Assembly (NCBI GenBank): GCA_014872655.1
Contig: WHHJ01000056.1
Location: forward strand, 1 to 11,506
From: Clostridia bacterium
GTDB lineage: Bacteria > Bacillota > Clostridia > Oscillospirales > UBA644
Length of the DNA stretch: 11,506 bases
Direction of reading: 5' to 3'
Shown here: one piece after another, positions 1 to 6,165 of the stretch
Layout of the letters: every line of letters begins with the position of its first letter
Numbering within the stretch: position 1 is the stretch's first letter
Translations under genes and position numbers: made by a program
Notes under the pieces: generated by a model
What the model saw: only the letters and a program-made list of their open reading frames with translations
The model's database searches: none
What the model was told of the DNA's origin: nothing

Positions 1-13
1 TTTCAAATGCCAT
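1..13 (-). CDS. ffh: Signal recognition particle GTPase Ffh, first four codons only (partial)
   Basis: Reading leftward from position 13, an ATG is followed by codons for Ala-Phe-Glu before the window ends. Met-Ala-Phe-Glu is the usual beginning of Firmicute Ffh, the GTPase that binds SRP RNA and signal sequences for co-translational membrane targeting. The start lies 11 bases after the stop of ylxM, the gene that normally precedes ffh. The ribosome binding site is weak (TAGG shortly before the ATG), so translation may be coupled to ylxM. Only four residues are visible. The call therefore rests mainly on gene order and would be settled by the sequence to the left. Confidence 0.72.
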
Positions 14-24
14 AATGCCTACGA

Positions 25-330
25 TTATTTTTTGAGTGATTCGATTTGCTGCTGCAACTGCGAAATGGTTGTTTCGTATGCGTCAAATTTACGAATCAGA
101 TCTAATTTTTCATCATAGTACTGCAACAAATGCAGGCCGGATTGGATACTGTCGCGCACAGCTTGTCGCGAAATTTTACTGAGTTCGGAAATTTCGGACA
201 GGGAAAGGTCTTCTTGAAAATATAATTCAACCGCTTTTTTTTGTTTTTCTGTCAACAACTGCCCGTAATAATCCAGTAACAAGGCAATTCGATAGCGGTC
301 CTGCTCTGAACTGATATCAATATCCGACAT
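25..330 (-). CDS. ylxM: YlxM family SRP-associated helix-turn-helix protein
   Basis: This is a 101-residue protein of the YlxM/p13 (UPF0122) family. Family members resemble region 4 of sigma factors and are encoded just before ffh; in streptococci the homologue is reported to modulate the SRP pathway. Residues 11-38 match the family's N-terminal segment (two aromatic residues, then LLTEKQ). Residues 41-66 form a helix-turn-helix that includes the phrase ISRQAV. The C-terminal third is charged and likely coiled (QLQQQIESLK). I chose the ATG at 330 because AGGAG sits 5 bases before it; an in-frame TTG at 357 is further upstream without such a site. It is transcribed leftward with ffh from the promoter at 399-426. 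The family assignment is firm; its exact biochemical role here is unknown. Confidence 0.9.
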   Translation of the reverse strand: MSDIDISSEQDRYRIALLLDYYGQLLTEKQKKAVELYFQEDLSLSEISELSKISRQAVRDSIQSGLHLLQYYDEKLDLIRKFDAYETTISQLQQQIESLKK

Positions 331-363
331 GACTTCTCCTGTATTGCGAACTTCCAAAATATA

Positions 364-389
364 TGTGTAAAGCCAAAATACTTTACATA
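364..389. repeat. Inverted repeat in the ylxM leader
   Basis: TGTAAAG (366-372) and CTTTACA (381-387) form perfect 7-base arms around an 8-base AT-rich centre. Adding two more bases to each arm gives 9-base arms with one mismatch. The dyad begins a few bases downstream of the predicted transcription start of ylxM. It could be a protein-binding operator or a weak RNA hairpin. It has no T-run, so it is not a terminator. Confidence 0.5.
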
Positions 390-398
390 AGCATATAT

Positions 399-426
399 AT
401 TATACCAGAAAAATGGATTTTGTCAA
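399..426 (-). promoter_or_regulatory. Sigma-A promoter with extended -10 for ylxM-ffh
   Basis: On the minus strand, TTGACA (426-421) and TATAAT (404-399) are both perfect consensus hexamers with a 16-base spacer. The spacer ends in TGG just before the -10, giving an extended -10 motif (TGnTATAAT). Transcription should start near 392, leaving a leader of about 60 bases before the ylxM start. This is one of the strongest promoters in the window, as expected for an SRP operon. Confidence 0.8.
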
Positions 427-466
427 GTGGTTTTTCTAAAAAATGCGAATATTTTAAGCGCTTTTA

Positions 467-475
467 TGATATAAT
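467..475 (+). promoter_or_regulatory. Extended -10 element upstream of the 509-1372 gene
   Basis: TGATATAAT fits the extended -10 consensus and ends 33 bases before the gene's ATG. No good -35 hexamer lies 16-18 bases upstream. The match is only to the -10 half, so confidence is moderate. Confidence 0.45.
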
Positions 476-508
476 TCCAGTAAAGAACAATATAAAGGAG
501 TGTTGAAC

Positions 509-1372
509 ATGGATGATGTACAACCTATCCCCATTCCGGAAGAACCTTTGCCAAAGCGGCATGTGGATGAAATTCGATTTTCGGGCGAAGAAATTCTGGC
601 TTCTGATTTTTCTGATGTAGGCGGCGTTTTGCCTGCGGACGGCCCGGTGCTGGGAACGACTGCGGTTTCAGATGATTCGGTCGTTGCTTCCCCAGTACAA
701 GAGGAAGCAGCAGAAAAGAAACAAGAGAAAAAAACAGTCCATTCAGGCAGAATGGCTGTTAAGAAATTTTTTAAGCATGTGGCAGTCTTTTTGATGTTGG
801 TTATTTTATGTGCGATTTTTGCATGCGGAGGATACGTACTGGGCAGTAAAAAGGAAACGGTAGAAAAACTGATGAATATTCAACTGGACGGAAACGCATT
901 GTTTGAAAAAATCGATCAGGCATTATCGACCGGTACCGCGACTTCACATTCTATCGAATTAACAACGGAAATGATGAATCAGGCTCTGCAATCCTCTTCA
1001 GAATCTTTCCGCAATCTTTATATAGAAGTGGCTGAAGATCAAACAATTCATATTAAAGGAACGTTGCAAACATCTGTTTTACAGACACAAACATCGTCTC
1101 TGCCGGAATTTTTGTTTCAGATTTTGCCGGAACAGACTGAGGTTGACATTGCTGTTGCAGCGGGATATTCAGAAGGTTCTTGCACCATTGATATTTTGTC
1201 TGCGCAGATGTTTGGCACAGCAATGGATGAGCAGTCTATAGAAAGTTTAGGTTTAAGCGAAATTGCCGAATCATATATCAATGAGCAGATTCAGGCCAAT
1301 ATTCCCGAGAATGTAACGCTCAATTCTATTCGTACAGAAAACGGAAAGATTTTATTGGATTTAACTTTTTAA
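509..1372 (+). CDS. Single-pass membrane protein of unknown function
   Basis: This 287-residue protein has no function I recognise. Residues 1-80 are acidic, proline-containing and low in complexity, so probably disordered and cytoplasmic. A lysine-rich stretch (about 70-90) leads into one hydrophobic segment at about 91-112, which fits an N-in signal anchor. The extracytoplasmic part (about 115-287) alternates predicted helices and strands. It contains patterns such as IELTTEMMNQALQS followed by beta-rich segments, loosely recalling the DUF2140/YpmS type of envelope protein; that likeness is an impression only. The start is ATG 509, with AAAGGAG 8 bases upstream; an in-frame GTG at 500 overlaps that ribosome binding site. 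It is divergent from ylxM and probably has its own promoter. No terminator is evident after it. Confidence 0.82.
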   Translation: MDDVQPIPIPEEPLPKRHVDEIRFSGEEILASDFSDVGGVLPADGPVLGTTAVSDDSVVASPVQEEAAEKKQEKKTVHSGRMAVKKFFKHVAVFLMLVILCAIFACGGYVLGSKKETVEKLMNIQLDGNALFEKIDQALSTGTATSHSIELTTEMMNQALQSSSESFRNLYIEVAEDQTIHIKGTLQTSVLQTQTSSLPEFLFQILPEQTEVDIAVAAGYSEGSCTIDILSAQMFGTAMDEQSIESLGLSEIAESYINEQIQANIPENVTLNSIRTENGKILLDLTF

Positions 1373-1398
1373 TTCTGTGGCAAAAAGCAGCGGGCTGT

Positions 1399-1407
1399 CA
1401 TACTATA
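1399..1407 (+). promoter_or_regulatory. Possible sigma-K-type -10 upstream of the cysteine-rich gene
   Basis: CATACTATA matches the sigma-K -10 consensus CATAnnnTA exactly. The expected AC dinucleotide 16-17 bases upstream is absent (CA is present). A second candidate is a TATAAT at 1459-1464, which also lacks a -35 and would leave a very short leader. Both are weak; I list this one because of the gene it precedes. Confidence 0.25.
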
Positions 1408-1488
1408 TTACTGAAACTCCTGTCGTAAAATAATTCCGGATTTTGCGGCTTTGGTTTTTATAATATTGATAATTTGGAGGAATGTGAA

Positions 1489-2334
1489 ATGGCAGATAAA
1501 AGCTGCAACAACAGTATGGATCTGCGTGAAAATGTCTGCATCAATGTGCAGCGCGTATATGACTGCTGTAAAGATCGCGATTGCATGACCGATCTGCGTG
1601 TGTATATCCCGACGGAATGTCAAGAACTGATTGACTGTGCCGTAAATATCAGAGTAAATTCTGCAGAGGTTCTGTGGACGTACATTGATGTGGAAGCGTT
1701 GCCTTTTAATAAGGGATTCTATACGGTTGATGTTAAGGTGTTCTTCAAAGTCACCTTAGATGTTTTTGGCGGTGTTGGAAGACCTCAGCGTGTAGAGGGA
1801 CTTAGCTCCTTTGACAAGCGGGTTATTTTGTATGGCAGCGAAGGCAGTGTTAGAACTTATTCATCGAAATATGTTCCGCACGGCGAGGATATTGAGTTGG
1901 ATACCAAGACTAACAGCCCAATTGCAACGGTAGAAGTTTTGGATCCGATCGCACTTTCTGCAAAAGTAGTGGATCCTTGTGAGCCCTGCGGCTGCGGACA
2001 GATTGATCTTTCGAGTGTTCCGTCTTGTATTTGTAACTGTTTTGAATCTTCGCTTTGCGATAATTCGAACAGCCGTCGTGTCTATGTAACGTTAGGTATG
2101 TTCTCGATCATTCGGTTAATGCGCGAGGTTCAGATTTTGGTTCCGTCTTATGACTTCTGTATTCCTGAAAAAGAATGCGAAGGTCCGACGGAGGAAGATC
2201 CCTGCGGATTGTTCTATAATATGGACTTCCCGGTAGATGAGTTCTTCCCGCCCAGACTCAGCGATGTATCCAACGCTTGCGAATGTGGGCAGAAACCCAG
2301 AAATACGCAGCCTCACTGCGGATGTGGCCGATAA
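1489..2334 (+). CDS. Cysteine-rich conserved clostridial protein, possible spore coat or exosporium component
   Basis: This 281-residue protein has 21 cysteines. They cluster at 6-50 (seven, including a CC pair), 164-190 (CEPCGCG and CICNC motifs), 224-239 and the C-terminal tail (ACEC and HCGCG). Between the clusters lies an acidic, beta-rich body with phrases such as EGLSSFDKRVILYGSEG and FPVDEFFPP. I recognise these from well-conserved hypothetical proteins of sporulating Clostridia, but know no characterised member. There is no signal peptide or membrane segment, so it is made in the cytoplasm. Cysteine-rich tails of this kind are common in coat and exosporium proteins that crosslink, and it lies just upstream of spoIIE; the structural role is inference. 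The start is ATG 1489, with GGAGG 8 bases upstream. A terminator follows 35 bases after the stop. A metal-binding role is the main alternative. Confidence 0.85.
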   Translation: MADKSCNNSMDLRENVCINVQRVYDCCKDRDCMTDLRVYIPTECQELIDCAVNIRVNSAEVLWTYIDVEALPFNKGFYTVDVKVFFKVTLDVFGGVGRPQRVEGLSSFDKRVILYGSEGSVRTYSSKYVPHGEDIELDTKTNSPIATVEVLDPIALSAKVVDPCEPCGCGQIDLSSVPSCICNCFESSLCDNSNSRRVYVTLGMFSIIRLMREVQILVPSYDFCIPEKECEGPTEEDPCGLFYNMDFPVDEFFPPRLSDVSNACECGQKPRNTQPHCGCGR

Positions 2335-2369
2335 ACCAATTTGGATTTACATCAGACGTAAATAAACAG

Positions 2370-2396
2370 AAAAGCCGGGAAAGTCCCGGCTTTTTG
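2370..2396 (+). terminator. Rho-independent terminator after the cysteine-rich gene
   Basis: GCCGGGA (2374-2380) pairs with TCCCGGC (2384-2390) around a 3-base loop. A-tracts before and a TTTTT run after extend the stem and give a strong T-tail. It separates the cysteine-rich gene from the spoIIE promoter. Confidence 0.9.
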
Positions 2397-2404
2397 TTTG
2401 ATTT

Positions 2405-2470
2405 TGTCGGACAGTTGCTGGGGATGAAGTCGTTTTTTCGACAGGCTTTTTTGGTCAGACAGCGTATAAT
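2405..2470 (+). promoter_or_regulatory. spoIIE promoter: sigma-A hexamers 21 bp apart with Spo0A-box-like sites
   Basis: A perfect -10, TATAAT (2465-2470), is preceded by TCGACA (2438-2443, five of six matches to the -35) with a 21-base spacer. The B. subtilis spoIIE and spoIIG promoters have this same abnormal 21-22 bp spacing and need phosphorylated Spo0A. TTCGACA (2437-2443) is exactly the reverse complement of the core 0A box TGTCGAA and overlaps the -35. TGTCGGA (2405-2411), one mismatch from the box, lies about three helical turns upstream. The architecture suggests direct Spo0A activation of spoIIE. Confidence 0.72.
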
Positions 2471-2516
2471 GTGAACATAAAAGACAAGCTTTGTATGGAT
2501 AAAGGAGATTATAAAG

Positions 2517-4406
2517 ATGACTCAGCGTAGTGCGGACAAGCCATTGCAATGGTCAAAAGGGAAATATCGTGTCATTTTTAAATATGCAGGGGAATGGCTT
2601 GTAGGCTTTCTGTTCTCTCATATCGTATTAGGCGGAGGATTAGCTCCGTTTGGTATTGCCTATTGTGCAAATTGCGGAATTATCGGTGTGATTGGATCCG
2701 TGGTAGGATATGCTGTAAGAGGATACGATGTTTATCGATATATGATTGCCTGCGTTGTTGCTTTCGCTGCTCATCAATTTTTGGGAAGAGTTTTACGTCT
2801 TCCGTTTGGTATTTCCGGTCTTCTTTATTGTATATGGGGAATTTTAATGGCCGGAATAGGCGGTATTTTTATTTATGAGTACTCGTTGTCTGAAAATTTC
2901 TTCTTTATTGTCAGTGGATTGTTAGGCGGCGTTTTTTCTTATGCGTTTGGCATAACCGCCCAGGTAATCAAGAAAAAATCAAGAGCGCCTGTTAAAATAC
3001 GATACATATGCTTTATCGCAACCATTTCTGTTTTAACCATTGGCGTGATGTCTTTGGGAAAAATTGCGACAGGTGTTGCATCTGTGTTAATTGTATTCTT
3101 TTTGTGTTGTATGGTAAAGCAGTGCGGGTTTCTTTATGCGTGTACAACGGCAATGATTTTGTCTTTTGGTATTTACTGGTATGATAAGAATATGGGTTAT
3201 CTTGTCGGAATCCTTGTTTTAGGAGCAGTTCTTGCCGGTATTTTAAAGGATTTGGGAAAGTATGCCGTCGTATTGGGCTTTGTTGCCTCCAATATTTTGG
3301 TAAATATTTATTTACGGGGTTCGTTTGATGTTTGGATGATGTTGATCTATGTTTGTGCCGGCGGGGTTTTATATCTGTTTATGCCGCAGACCTTAATGTC
3401 CCGATTGTTTCGAATTATTGCTCCGTTTGATAAAAAAAAAGAAGTGCTCGTTCTCAAGCGAAAAGTAGCAGCCGGCAACATTGTGCGGGCTCAGACTCAA
3501 AAAATGAAGAATGCAGAGGCCTTCTCCGTCGTTGAACCTATTTGCGGAAAGTGTCGTAAGAGGTTTATTTGCTGGTTGAAAAATAAAAAACAGACTTCAG
3601 AAATGTTACTGCGAATGGGAGAAGATGTTCGTCGCCCTGACTTTATTGTTCCGGCGCATTTTTCAGAAACCTGTTTGATGCCGGACCAGGTGATCGGTCG
3701 TTTGCGTGGAAAAAATGCAAAGCGTATGATGGGCTATGAGGTGAATTTTGTAAAAGCGTCAAGATCCCGTGATGGGGAGATACGCTGTGGCGATACGAGC
3801 GGCACCTTTTTAAGTGCGGACGGACGTTATGTGTTGTCTATTGCAGACGGAATGGGAAGCGGAAACAAGGCTGCACAAGAGAGCGAACATATTTCTGCGT
3901 TGATGAAAACCTTGATGTCTCGGGGATTAGACCGGCGAGATGTTTTATTATTGATCAATGACGCGCTGCGACGAATCGATTCTGAAACGACACTTGGTTT
4001 AGATGTGGCAATTATTGATTTGATGAGTGGCCGCTGTGAGTGGATGAAAGCTGATGCAGCGCCTTCGTTTGTGTTGCGTAACGGAAATGTTTTTGAATTA
4101 GGGGACGCCTCTTTACCCGTTGGCATTTTGGATGATTTAGAACTTCCGGTTCGCAGTTGTACTTTGCTGGATTCGGATATCTTGATTATGGTTTCGGACG
4201 GTTTTATGAATCACGGAACAAAGTGGCTTCGGGAATGCATTTTCCGCTTATACTGTGCGCAAAAAGATGAATTGGGCATGGCTGTGGGGTTATTGGATGC
4301 GGCGGCAAAGCGAAAATTATCTCAAAACGATGATATCAGCGTCATTGTAGCAACGATTCGGTCTGTGATTCAAACGGATTCCGCGACGGAAAAAGAGGTT
4401 GTATAG
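2517..4406 (+). CDS. spoIIE: Stage II sporulation protein E (membrane PP2C-type serine phosphatase)
   Basis: SpoIIE dephosphorylates SpoIIAA-P at the polar septum, which releases sigma-F from SpoIIAB in the forespore; it also takes part in asymmetric septation through FtsZ. Residues about 20-300 are strongly hydrophobic, fitting roughly ten membrane segments. A linker of about 105 residues follows, with a CxxCxxxxxCW cluster at 343-353. The phosphatase domain spans about 408-615. It keeps the metal-binding motifs ADGMGSG (Asp444), SDGF (Asp561) and NDD (604-606). At 629 residues it is shorter than the 827-residue B. subtilis protein, mainly in the central region. The start is ATG 2517, with AAAGGAG 9 bases upstream. 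It appears monocistronic: a Spo0A-type promoter precedes it and a strong terminator follows. Unlike in B. subtilis, no tilS, hpt or ftsH gene follows. Confidence 0.96.
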   Translation: MTQRSADKPLQWSKGKYRVIFKYAGEWLVGFLFSHIVLGGGLAPFGIAYCANCGIIGVIGSVVGYAVRGYDVYRYMIACVVAFAAHQFLGRVLRLPFGISGLLYCIWGILMAGIGGIFIYEYSLSENFFFIVSGLLGGVFSYAFGITAQVIKKKSRAPVKIRYICFIATISVLTIGVMSLGKIATGVASVLIVFFLCCMVKQCGFLYACTTAMILSFGIYWYDKNMGYLVGILVLGAVLAGILKDLGKYAVVLGFVASNILVNIYLRGSFDVWMMLIYVCAGGVLYLFMPQTLMSRLFRIIAPFDKKKEVLVLKRKVAAGNIVRAQTQKMKNAEAFSVVEPICGKCRKRFICWLKNKKQTSEMLLRMGEDVRRPDFIVPAHFSETCLMPDQVIGRLRGKNAKRMMGYEVNFVKASRSRDGEIRCGDTSGTFLSADGRYVLSIADGMGSGNKAAQESEHISALMKTLMSRGLDRRDVLLLINDALRRIDSETTLGLDVAIIDLMSGRCEWMKADAAPSFVLRNGNVFELGDASLPVGILDDLELPVRSCTLLDSDILIMVSDGFMNHGTKWLRECIFRLYCAQKDELGMAVGLLDAAAKRKLSQNDDISVIVATIRSVIQTDSATEKEVV

Positions 4407-4490
4407 AATATATTCGGTGATATTATTTCGGTTAAAACAAAGGTTTGTCGGTGAAGTGATTTTTTAAAATTTGTTTAATATGTTCTTTTT

Positions 4491-4527
4491 AAAATATGCG
4501 GACGTGTGCAACGTCTGCATATTTTTT
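4491..4527 (+). terminator. Rho-independent terminator after spoIIE
   Basis: A 15-base arm (4491-4505) pairs with 4511-4525 around the 5-base loop GTGCA, with one G-T wobble and otherwise full complementarity. The right arm runs into a TTTTTT tract ending at 4527. It lies about 85 bases after the spoIIE stop. Confidence 0.88.
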
Positions 4528-4588
4528 CTACAATAATATTTGAAGATTCTGTTTGCTGATCACATCGGTGAGGATATATCAAAACGAG

Positions 4589-4641
4589 TAGACAGAGAAA
4601 GAAATGGAAAAAAGGGAGCAAATAAAGTGAGCCTCTGTCTA
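4589..4641. repeat. Long-range inverted repeat between spoIIE and lplA
   Basis: TAGACAGAG (4589-4597) and CTCTGTCTA (4633-4641) are perfect 9-base inverted arms separated by 35 purine-rich bases. The element lies after the spoIIE terminator and before the lplA promoter, so it belongs to neither predicted transcript. There is no T-tail. The bases between the terminator and the promoter hold nothing else I can identify apart from a nine-codon ORF that is probably chance. Confidence 0.4.
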
Positions 4642-4674
4642 AAAGAACGTCCTTACATGTCAGGTGAAATTTTG

Positions 4675-4703
4675 TTGACAAAAAGAGAATTGTATATTAG
4701 AAT
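4675..4703 (+). promoter_or_regulatory. Sigma-A promoter for lplA
   Basis: TTGACA (4675-4680) is a perfect -35. TAGAAT (4698-4703) is a five-of-six -10, and the spacer is exactly 17 bases. The predicted start near 4710 leaves a short leader carrying GGAGG at 4722-4726. Confidence 0.78.
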
Positions 4704-4732
4704 AAAATGAAAAGGTGTTTCGGAGGACTTTT

Positions 4733-5722
4733 ATGATTTATATTGATACGGCCAGTAAGGACATTTATTATAATTTCGCGGTAGAAGAATATTTTTCTGC
4801 CGAAAAAGATTTAGGAGATAGTATCTTTTTGCTTTGGAGAACGCCGCCGATGTTGGTGATGGGACAGTTTCAGAGTATTTATCGGGAAGTGGATATGGCC
4901 TATGCCCAAGAAAAGCATATCGGTATTGCACGGCGCCGGAGCGGCGGAGGGGCGGTTTATTTAGACGAGGGGGCATGGTTGTATACTTATTGGTTTCCGC
5001 GCACCACATATGCGGATATTGATTTTCAGAAAAATTCCGCCGGGGTTGTGGATGCGCTGCGAAAGCTGGGATTAAATATTTCTTTCAGTGGAAGAAACGA
5101 TATTTTAGCGGACGGAAAAAAAATATGTGGAAATGCTCGATATTGTGTAAATGGCGGCGTTTTGCATCACGGAACGTTGCTTTTTTCAACGGATATGAAT
5201 GTGTTAAGCCGAGCCTTGACGCCGGACAAAGAAAAAATACAGTCTAAGGGTGTTCGTTCGGTTCGGAGCCGGGTTGCGAATATCTCGGATTTATTAAACA
5301 GTTCGATGGATTCTAACGAATTTGGTCAATATATGATAAAAGAAGTGACAAAGGATTGTGTTGAATATCAAATGACGCAAGAAGATTTGACACGAATCCG
5401 AGAAATTGCGGACAGATATCGGTCATGGGAATGGATTTACGGCAAGGAGCCAAAGTTTCAGTTCCGACGAGAAAAACGATTGCCAGGAGGGCTGCTCAGC
5501 GTAGGTGTGGATGTTCAAAACGGCAGGGTGGCAGAATTGGAGATCAACGGAGACTTTTTCTGCCGCGGAAGTATGGAAGAATTTAAGCGACTATTTGTGG
5601 GACAGAAGTTTGATCGTGAAACATTTCTTTCTTGCGTGCAAACAGGTTGCTTGGATGCGGATCATTTTTTTGATCAGATTTCATTCCATGACTTTTTAGA
5701 TATTGTTTTTGGTGAAGTATGA
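4733..5722 (+). CDS. lplA: Lipoate-protein ligase A
   Basis: This 329-residue enzyme activates lipoate with ATP to lipoyl-AMP and transfers it to a lysine of lipoyl domains (H protein or 2-oxoacid dehydrogenase E2). The N-terminal domain (about 1-235) has the family motif RRRSGGGAVYLD at 67-78, an SGRND segment at 119-123, DGKKICGNA at 127-135 with the presumed lipoate-adenylate-binding lysine (Lys130), and HHGTLLFSTD at 145-154. Residues about 240-329 form the C-terminal accessory domain seen in full-length, self-sufficient ligases. I chose ATG 4733, which has GGAGG 6 bases upstream; an in-frame GTG at 4715 lies before that site. It has its own promoter. No lipoylated-enzyme gene is in the window, so its target is not visible. 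LipM-like octanoyltransferase activity is a less likely alternative. Confidence 0.92.
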   Translation: MIYIDTASKDIYYNFAVEEYFSAEKDLGDSIFLLWRTPPMLVMGQFQSIYREVDMAYAQEKHIGIARRRSGGGAVYLDEGAWLYTYWFPRTTYADIDFQKNSAGVVDALRKLGLNISFSGRNDILADGKKICGNARYCVNGGVLHHGTLLFSTDMNVLSRALTPDKEKIQSKGVRSVRSRVANISDLLNSSMDSNEFGQYMIKEVTKDCVEYQMTQEDLTRIREIADRYRSWEWIYGKEPKFQFRREKRLPGGLLSVGVDVQNGRVAELEINGDFFCRGSMEEFKRLFVGQKFDRETFLSCVQTGCLDADHFFDQISFHDFLDIVFGEV

Positions 5723-5862
5723 GCGAAACATATGTGGGCAGCGTGAGTTGTGCTCATTGGGGTGTGCAACCGCTGACAAACCCGTACGGCGCTGTGTATT
5801 ATAGCATTCAATGGGGGAGTTTTGAAGTGCCCGCAGCCAACGATTCTTTTTGGAATCCGTAA
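5719..5862 (+). CDS. Short ORF overlapping the lplA stop, possibly a gene remnant
   Basis: A 47-codon ORF starts at an ATG that overlaps the lplA stop (ATGA) and ends at TAA 5860-5862. Its product is rich in aromatic residues and Pro (for example GAVYYSIQWGSFEVP) and has no membrane segment or motif I know. The same frame continues beyond the stop for 15 more sense-like codons to another TAA. A different frame looks protein-like from about 5977 to 6116. This fits a decayed longer gene better than a functional micropeptide, but translational coupling to lplA leaves the second option open. Confidence 0.3.
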   Translation: MSETYVGSVSCAHWGVQPLTNPYGAVYYSIQWGSFEVPAANDSFWNP

Positions 5863-6165
5863 AACTTGTATAACCAGGAGTTTGAGTCGATCAATCGGAT
5901 CATCATTTAATGGGGTAAGCAGACGGCATGCATATTGGGATGTCAATAGAAAAGAAATTGTAAGAAACAGCATCTGTTTTGTGGGAAGGTATCTGCAACC
6001 CGGGCGCTGTTTTTTGTGGAGTGGACGTCTTTTGTGGTTGTATGAATCTGGCTCGGTATTTCGATGGCGCAATGTTTGAAAAAACTCTTGAAAACTTAAT
6101 TTTTTTGGGACAAACATAATCAACGGCATAAAAAAATACCTTATAATATCGGGAGGTATCAATTT
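5863..6165. other. Gene-poor stretch between lplA and sigK
   Basis: No convincing intact gene lies here. One frame from about 5977 to 6116 reads 46 codons without a stop and ends just before sigK, but has no start with a ribosome binding site. A minus-strand frame stays open across the whole stretch (6162 to 5674), but it begins at a TTG without a ribosome binding site and overlaps lplA in antisense. A small hairpin AAACAG-CAT-CTGTTT (5965-5979) with a short T-run could be a weak terminator for lplA. I found no convincing sigma-E or sigma-K promoter for sigK; TATAAT at 6142-6147 has no -35 partner. Confidence 0.5.
6136..6159 (+). promoter_or_regulatory. Small inverted repeat covering the sigK ribosome binding site
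   Basis: ATACCT (6136-6141) is complementary to AGGTAT (6154-6159), and the second arm includes the AGG of the ribosome binding site GGGAGG (6151-6156). The loop is 12 bases. A 6-bp stem is weak, so any effect on translation is speculative. The Shine-Dalgarno site itself is clear and lies 9 bases before the sigK ATG. Confidence 0.3.

Noticed and set aside
1424..1430. TGTCGTA, one mismatch from a Spo0A box, before the cysteine-rich gene
   Set aside because: A single imperfect match without a properly spaced sigma-A promoter is not enough to claim Spo0A control.
3827..4126. A 99-codon minus-strand frame inside spoIIE
   Set aside because: It is antisense to the conserved phosphatase domain and has no ribosome binding site or known motif.
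5674..6162. A 162-codon open frame on the minus strand between sigK and lplA
   Set aside because: It starts at a TTG without a ribosome binding site, runs antisense into the real lplA gene, and its product has no recognisable fold or motif.
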